Source of the DNA: Toxonevra muliebris
Lineage: Eukaryota > Arthropoda > Insecta > Diptera > Pallopteridae
Direction of reading: 5' to 3'
DNA: 64,000 bases
Assembly (NCBI GenBank): GCA_963691655.1
Contig: OY829326.1
Location: 57,219,776 to 57,283,775, forward strand
Shown: positions 62,091 to 64,000 of the stretch, piece after piece
How the letters are laid out: each line of letters begins with the position of its first letter
Numbering within the stretch: the stretch's first letter is position 1
Notes under the pieces: model-generated
Told to the model about the DNA's origin: nothing
What the model saw: the letters and a program-made list of their open reading frames with translations, nothing else
The model's database searches: none
Position numbers and translations under genes: made by a program

Positions 62091-64000
62091 GTAAGTACCT
62101 AAACTTTATATTCTTTGTATAGTAAATACTTTTATGTTTCGTTTAGTGTATTATTTATATTTATTTGATGACATTTCGTGGAATATGAATCATTTAAATT
62201 AACATATTGTTGTATGCAATTAAAAGGATTTGAGGGGAAATGACATAAATTTATACCCAGTCTCCAAAAATTACATCGGTGTGAATTTGTTAAATTAAAA
62301 TATGTGTTTGTTTGAATTTAATGCAAAGTAATTTTATTATCATTACGAAAAATTGTATGCGTGTCGGTTTTCTCCTGCGCTTTATATCATTTTCTTTTCC
62401 TTTTTAATTATTTTCTTATATTATGTTGTATCTATAAAATCTAACAGCTAATCTGTTTTCTTCGTTGCTGCGCTGGTTCTTTATCTTTATTGTAATTCTA
62501 CAATTTTGAAATTAACTTTTTTGCTTGTTCCCTTCATCTTTTTCACTCTACCGGCTTTCTTGCTCCCGCTTACTCCTACTAATTCTTCAGAACTCTACAC
62601 AAGAATAATTCTTGTGACGTGTCATTTTTGCTTTGGACACCATTTCCTCCCATGTGTTTTTTGTGATTTTGTTTTATATAATTTGATTTAATATATTTCT
62701 TTAAATACATTCTACAATTAATTATAGTAATTTTATATTTGTTTAGAGAAACTATAGTAATTTTATCTTCATTGATATCTAAAATTGAGTTGATCCCCTC
62801 CACCGCTTTTATCATCATTTCCTTTCTTTGCTTAATCGTGTTTCTCCTACGCCTTTTTTCTGACTTTCATTTTGGCAACTCTACACTTGACAATTTGCCA
62901 TTTTTGCTTGTTTCACACACAGTGTTGCAAATTGTTTATATACAGTTTATAAAAATAAGAATTTATTAACTATTGGCATAGTTTATTTTTTTCATAAATT
63001 GGGTCGGGTTTATAGTTTATTGACATTACAAAGTCATCCATTGTTTTCTATTTTTATCAGTATTTGAATATGCTTTTGCAGCGCTATCTAAATACTTCCT
63101 CTTTTTGATTACACAAACTTTCAATTCAAAAAAACGTACGCTCTCCTTTGTACTCAGCACTGCATATTTCACATCTGTACGTACATAGATTTTGTTTATG
63201 CCAAAAGTAGTCCGCTAGTAGCAACAATCGAAGAAGTAGAAATAGCGTCAGACATAAAAACTTGTTTTCTACAATATTTTTATTTCAGCCAATCACAACG
63301 TGACACTTTGCTTTTTATATATTACTTTATTATGATTTTCTTCTTTCTTTCCTTATTTGCCTTATTCTTTTATAGTAGCATAAGGGGGGTGATATAAACT
63401 TTTCTTTTACTTTTCAGCAATAAGATTAGTTATTTCAGGGGGAAGAAAAAATAAATTTAATTGTTTAAAAAGATGTTATGTTATTATATTGTTTTCAGTT
63501 TTTCTTAAATGTCAAGGTTGAGTTTAAGAAATTATCTGTTATTATGTACTTTGTAGTAAACTGGATATAGGATACCCCATAATATTTGAGTAGAGTAGCT
63601 TTATTTATTTTCCATCAGTAAATTTAATTTTATAAGGACTTATTTTTCTTGCTAAACTTGCTTTACTACTATGTTTTTAAAATCAATTTTCCGAATACGT
63701 TTGTTGATCAGAGATACTTACCAACATTTTCAGAGATAGATTTGTTTTTGCCTATCTTTAATATATATACACAGTGGAATAGAAAAGTTTAAGCGGAGCT
63801 TACATCTGCAAGAAAACCTTTGTGGGAGTATATAGCTTTGACAGGAAAACCTCCAGTTCCTTTTTTTTTACATCAGCAATTTACTCAAAAATACTTTCTG
63901 AGAGCAACTTGCAACAATTTTCTTGCAGATGTAAACTCCGCTTTAAGATTGGGAGATTTTTTATCTGAAAATGTTGAGATAAATTTTATGAGAATGGTTT
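62091..64000 (+). other. Pdi intron 1 (continues past the window)
   Basis: Donor GTAAGTACC at 62091. No CGHC-encoding exon was found up to 64000. It contains a small MITE at 63792-63942. Long first introns often carry regulatory sites, but none is identifiable here. Confidence 0.75.
63792..63942. mobile_element. 151-bp MITE in Pdi intron 1, TTA-flanked
   Basis: The left end AGCGGAGCTTACATCTGCAA and the inverted right end AGCGGAGTTTACATCTGCAA differ at one base, and the match runs on through GAAAA. TTA flanks both sides (63789-63791, 63943-63945), suggesting a 3-bp target duplication as in PIF/Harbinger. The interior is non-coding. Confidence 0.8.

Noticed and set aside
1..64000. CRISPR array, operon structure or bacterial mobile island
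   Set aside because: Introns with GT-AG sites, spliceosomal and peroxisomal genes and eukaryotic transposons show nuclear eukaryotic DNA. No spaced direct repeats of CRISPR type were seen.

Overview
This window is nuclear DNA of an insect, most likely a higher (schizophoran) fly. The predicted proteins look Drosophila-like, introns are mostly short with GT-AG ends, base composition is strongly AT-rich, and gene-poor stretches are full of decayed transposable elements. Large intergenic and intronic space fits a tephritid-type genome better than a compact Drosophila genome, but that is inference.

Layout, left to right. (1) 1-7.4 kb: two adjacent inverted-repeat elements and a probable first coding exon (5280-5323, minus) of an unrecognised gene whose body would lie off the left edge. 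(2) 7.5-20.5 kb: a dense gene block. It holds ERGIC3 (+, 7 exons), Romo1 (-, 2 exons, nested inside ERGIC3 intron 5), Prp31 (-, 8 exons) and Msh6 (+, 13 exons). ERGIC3 and Prp31 converge with abutting 3' ends. Prp31 and Msh6 are head to head across about 300 bp. (3) 24.5-30.4 kb: an alpha1,3-fucosyltransferase of the FucTA type (-, 5 exons), with decayed LINE RNase H pieces in introns 1 and 4. (4) 30.4-54.5 kb: no intact host gene seen. This is a transposon graveyard with a tRNA-derived SINE, TTAA-flanked piggyBac-like MITEs, a Harbinger-like fragment, a THAP-domain pseudogene, at least three groups of LINE fragments, a fold-back element made of short subrepeats, and a 179-bp tandem duplication. 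(5) 54.5-59.7 kb: Pex3 (-, single exon) and a pyroglutamyl-peptidase I gene (+, 2 exons), divergent and about 3 kb apart. (6) 61.9 kb to the end: exon 1 of protein disulfide isomerase (Pdi), whose remaining exons lie beyond the right edge.

The genes are ordinary housekeeping or secretory-pathway genes: ER-Golgi cargo receptor, ER disulfide isomerase, Golgi fucosyltransferase, mitochondrial ROS modulator, peroxisome biogenesis factor, spliceosome component and mismatch repair ATPase. Several act along the secretory route, but I see no sign that this is a functional cluster. From memory their Drosophila counterparts have neighbouring CG numbers (around 71B on 3L), so conserved microsynteny is the likely explanation.

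I found no convincing new biological system. The most interesting structures are the young-looking MITE at 1933-2561 with a third internal end, the 44.1-44.7 kb TTAA element with perfect termini, the 51.4-52.3 kb fold-back element, the head-to-head LINE junction at about 50.76 kb, and the THAP pseudogene.
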